Assembly: GCA_021399395.1 (NCBI GenBank)
Contig: JAAFKJ010000079.1
Span: 1 to 53,542 of the forward strand
DNA: 53,542 nt
Direction of reading: 5' to 3'
From: Candidatus Heimdallarchaeota archaeon
Lineage (GTDB): Archaea; Asgardarchaeota; Heimdallarchaeia; Heimdallarchaeales; Heimdallarchaeaceae
In this document: positions 50,943 through 53,542 of the stretch, piece by piece
Layout: each line of letters begins with the position of its first letter
Numbering within the stretch: position 1 is the stretch's first letter
The notes under the pieces: generated by a model
Told to the model about the DNA's origin: nothing
The model's input: only the letters and a program-made list of their open reading frames with translations
The model's database searches: none
Program-made: the position numbers and the translations under genes

Positions 50943-51347
50943 TTATCTATATGATTTCTGGAATCGAGATCTTGAACTTTTTCCACCAAAATGTTTTGGC
51001 TCAGTTCTTCTAGGGTCGCCGGATACGATTGTCTTATCATACAGAACAAATTTTTCCTTCATACCAAGATCATCGAAATACTCGATTAAACCTCTAGCAA
51101 TGGCTGTTCTTATTGCTTCAGCTTGTCCCATATAACCTCCACCCCTTACATTGATTTTTACATCAATTGATTCTCTTTTGTCTTCCCCGGCTATAACAAA
51201 AATCTCACTAATCTTAATCCTGCTTAACTCATTTGGCAAAACTTCTAGAGGAACACCATTTACTCTTATTCTACCTTTGCCTTCCTTGAGAGTAGCTCTA
51301 GCGATTGCAGTTTTTCTTTTTCCTGATGATACAATTACTTTACCCAT
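50943..51347 (-). CDS. rps9: 30S ribosomal protein S9
   Basis: SSGKRKTAIARATLKEGKGRIRVNG; GGGYMGQAEAIRTAIARGL; RSRFQKSYR C-terminus. Confidence 0.97.
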   Translation of the reverse strand: MGKVIVSSGKRKTAIARATLKEGKGRIRVNGVPLEVLPNELSRIKISEIFVIAGEDKRESIDVKINVRGGGYMGQAEAIRTAIARGLIEYFDDLGMKEKFVLYDKTIVSGDPRRTEPKHFGGKSSRSRFQKSYR

Positions 51348-51360
51348 AATTTTCACCTTT

Positions 51361-51834
51361 TTATTCCTTCCATCCGAACTCTTTGCATAGTTCACCGATT
51401 GTTACTCTTTTGCTTGTAAGTTTATTTGCATCTGCAAATTTAGGTTTTATAATCTCACTTTTGGTGAATTCCTCTGGAACTCCAATATAAGTTAATAGTC
51501 TATGATATGCTTGTTTTCCTCTGGGTTTTTTCCAGGGGAGCATACCTCTAACAGTTCTTCTTACCAAACGATCTGGCCTTTTAGGATGGAAAGGACCTCT
51601 TCTTGGATTTGTATGTGTATGTATCTGTTGCATAACTCGGTATTCTTTTAAGATAGAGTGTTTTTTACCAGAGATTATGGCTTTTTCACAATTTAGAATA
51701 TTAACTGCATATCCCTCTAACAGGTATTTGGCTACTTCGGAACTCAACCGACCCAAAATTGCATTGTCTGCATCTATATTGATTTTTTGTCTTACGACTT
51801 GAGTTGCAGCCACATTATTCTGTTTTTTTGACAT
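51361..51834 (-). CDS. rpl13: 50S ribosomal protein L13
   Basis: INIDADNAILGRLSSEVAKYLL; RGPFHPKRPDRLVRRTVRGMLPWKKPRG. Confidence 0.97.
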   Translation of the reverse strand: MSKKQNNVAATQVVRQKINIDADNAILGRLSSEVAKYLLEGYAVNILNCEKAIISGKKHSILKEYRVMQQIHTHTNPRRGPFHPKRPDRLVRRTVRGMLPWKKPRGKQAYHRLLTYIGVPEEFTKSEIIKPKFADANKLTSKRVTIGELCKEFGWKE

Positions 51835-51848
51835 TTTTATTTCCTCAA

Positions 51849-52214
51849 TTAGATAATTATTTTCATTTTGCTTACTTCTAACCCAGATTCCATTAGTTCG
51901 TCGAGAGTAATTGTCTTACTATTAGTAGAACTAATTTTCTCTTTTGCTCCTTCTGAGAATCTGAGAGCAGCAATAGTGACCTTGTGTTTAAGATCACCTG
52001 AACTTAAAACAGAACCTGGAACAATAACAATATCATTGGTTTTTGAAAACCTATTTATTTTACTGAGATTCACCGCGACTCTTTGTCGTCTAGGTTTTTC
52101 TATCCTATTTGCGACAGTTTTCCATAGAGCTTTGTTTGTTTCAGCTGATTTTTTCTTTAGTTTATGTATCAGTTCAAGTATGTTTGGATCAGTTGGTCCT
52201 GTTCTTCTTGGCAT
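51849..52214 (-). CDS. rpl18e: 50S ribosomal protein L18e
   Basis: MPRRTGPTDPNILELIHKL...WKTVANRIEKPRRQRVAVNLSKINR; start moved inside the ORF. Confidence 0.95.
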   Translation of the reverse strand: MPRRTGPTDPNILELIHKLKKKSAETNKALWKTVANRIEKPRRQRVAVNLSKINRFSKTNDIVIVPGSVLSSGDLKHKVTIAALRFSEGAKEKISSTNSKTITLDELMESGLEVSKMKIII

Positions 52215-52224
52215 TTTGATCACT

Positions 52225-53058
52225 TTATGATTCTTTTTCTTTATCAATCAATGTTGATTCTAATGTCTTTTTGAATTCGTCGATGTTGGAGATAAGTAAC
52301 TCACCGGCTTTTGTTAAAACTGTAGCAGGGTTCATACCTCCATTGGTCTCAAACGAGAAGATAACTTTTGTAGGATCATTGTTAATAGTTATAGCCCCTG
52401 GTTCACACAAATCTAAACAATAACCACACAAAGTGCAGTTTAGAGGATTTGCAACTTGGACATTGTCACCTACTTTTTGAAAAACACCTCTGTAGCATGC
52501 TTCTATGCAAATAAGGCAGTTTGTACATTTGTCTTTGCTTATCTTTGGAATTGGAAAAATCTGGTAACCCATAGCTGAAACAGGTTGCCATTTTGCATGT
52601 TCTTTACCTTGACCAAGTTGTGCCATGCATTCAAGTTCCAAAGCTTGATTTGGACCCAATTTTACGATGGGGATGGTTGAACTTATTGGTTCAACACCTT
52701 CAGTTGACGAAATCAAATCAGAGCTATAAACGACTGTAGTTGTTTGATTATCTGTTTCTTTAGAAATTGTTAAAGTTACAGTACACATATTACAACCAAT
52801 TCCACCGCAATCACATTCATCTCTGAAATTCAAATCGAGATCATTGATATCATATTTCAATGGTACTAATCCGAGCCGATGTGCAATAAACTCATCAAAT
52901 AGTGGAGAAGTATTTTTTAGAACGTAGACATCCTCAATTACTAAGGATGAAACTTCGGCTAAACCTGTCCTTCTGATCGCATTAGCAAAAGCTAAAGATA
53001 CATCTGATAAGATAAATTTTATCGAATTAGGAAACAGTTCTATAAGCTCTATATCCAT
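52225..53058 (-). CDS. rpoD: DNA-directed RNA polymerase subunit D with ferredoxin-like domain
   Basis: ANAIRRTGLAEVSSLVIEDVYVLKNTSPLFDEFIAHRLGLVPLKYD; CTNCLICIEAC...CTLCGYCLDLC; start moved inside the ORF. Confidence 0.97.
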   Translation of the reverse strand: MDIELIELFPNSIKFILSDVSLAFANAIRRTGLAEVSSLVIEDVYVLKNTSPLFDEFIAHRLGLVPLKYDINDLDLNFRDECDCGGIGCNMCTVTLTISKETDNQTTTVVYSSDLISSTEGVEPISSTIPIVKLGPNQALELECMAQLGQGKEHAKWQPVSAMGYQIFPIPKISKDKCTNCLICIEACYRGVFQKVGDNVQVANPLNCTLCGYCLDLCEPGAITINNDPTKVIFSFETNGGMNPATVLTKAGELLISNIDEFKKTLESTLIDKEKES

Positions 53059-53271
53059 AGACACACCCGGCAAAGGATTCTATATCGCACCCCCTTATGA
53101 TACTAAAAAAGGTTTTCCATATCCAAGTTTTTTAGTTAGAGTGTTATAGGGTTGGTTTTGATTGTTGAAAATAAATTTACTGTTGATTATCAATATTACT
53201 GTAAAACGTAGAATCTAACGTTCTCGATTTGTGGTGCTTAAATATCCGCATCAGTATAATAGCTGAGAATT

Positions 53272-53448
53272 ATGTTGAGGATATTATTATTTAAAGAGCT
53301 TAAACTCTTCAAAAAGAAGAGAGGATCACCTATACTAGAGGAGATTTTACTCATTGGCATCGCAATCTTAATCTTCGCAATTATCTTTGGAGTTATTTTC
53401 AGTCTTATTGATTGGTCAACAACATCTATAGATAATTTATTTGGCTGA
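53272..53448 (+). CDS. small (58 aa) type IV pilin-like or single-TM protein
   Basis: ATG...TGA: MLRILLFKELKLFKKKRGSPILEEILLIGIAILIFAIIFGVIFSLIDWSTTSIDNLFG; basic KKKRG then a hydrophobic helix with Glu at +5. Below the ORF-track length cut-off. Confidence 0.55.
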   Translation: MLRILLFKELKLFKKKRGSPILEEILLIGIAILIFAIIFGVIFSLIDWSTTSIDNLFG

Positions 53449-53459
53449 AAAGTAAAATT

Positions 53460-53542
53460 TGGTGCGGAGAGGGAGATTCGAACTCCCGGACCACTAAGGA
53501 CTAGATCCTCATTCTAGCGCCTTTGACCACTCGGCAATCTCC
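53460..53542 (-). tRNA. tRNA-Leu(GAG), 3' CCA encoded, truncated by about 2 nt at the right window edge
   Basis: Reverse complement GGAGATTGCCGAGTGGTCAAAGGCGCTAGAATGAGGATCTAGTCCTTAGTGGTCCGGGAGTTCGAATCTCCCTCTCCGCACCA; anticodon loop ATGAGGA. Confidence 0.93.

Noticed and set aside
51868-52230. 120-aa plus-strand ORF
   Set aside because: Antisense shadow of L18e.

Overview
Archaeal chromosomal window: AT-rich, archaeal/eukaryote-type RNA polymerase and ribosomal proteins, eIF5A, NOG1, NOB1, ADP-dependent sugar kinase. The lineage is probably Asgard-like, but that is an inference from gene content only. The backbone is informational: unsplit rpoB, nusA, L30e, rpoA1/rpoA2, S12, eIF5A, trpS, NOG1, an L3-L4-L23-L2 block and an RpoD-L18e-L13-S9 block. 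There are three tRNAs, two of them Leu isoacceptors with encoded CCA. Metabolic genes include PPDK, SurE, UbiD, GlyA, FolD, NAD kinase and ADP-GK. A roughly 11 kb surface/secretory island sits just upstream of rpoA1. It holds two NosD-like beta-helix proteins, a secreted C13/caspase-fold peptidase candidate and a 2270-aa multi-TM protein that I cannot assign to any family. The strongest candidates for follow-up are: (i) that 2270-aa protein and its island; (ii) a small protein resembling eukaryotic proteasome assembly chaperone PAC4 (PSMG4), with a PAC2-family protein also in the window; (iii) a Shu2/SWS1 (ZSWIM7)-like SWIM protein beside nusA/L30e; (iv) a repeated ATCTTACCAC...GTGGTAAGAT inverted repeat at a similar distance downstream of two unrelated genes; (v) degenerate or altered catalytic motifs in an SF2 helicase-like protein, a TrpRS and a TnpB. 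All homology calls were made by eye from motifs, with no database search.
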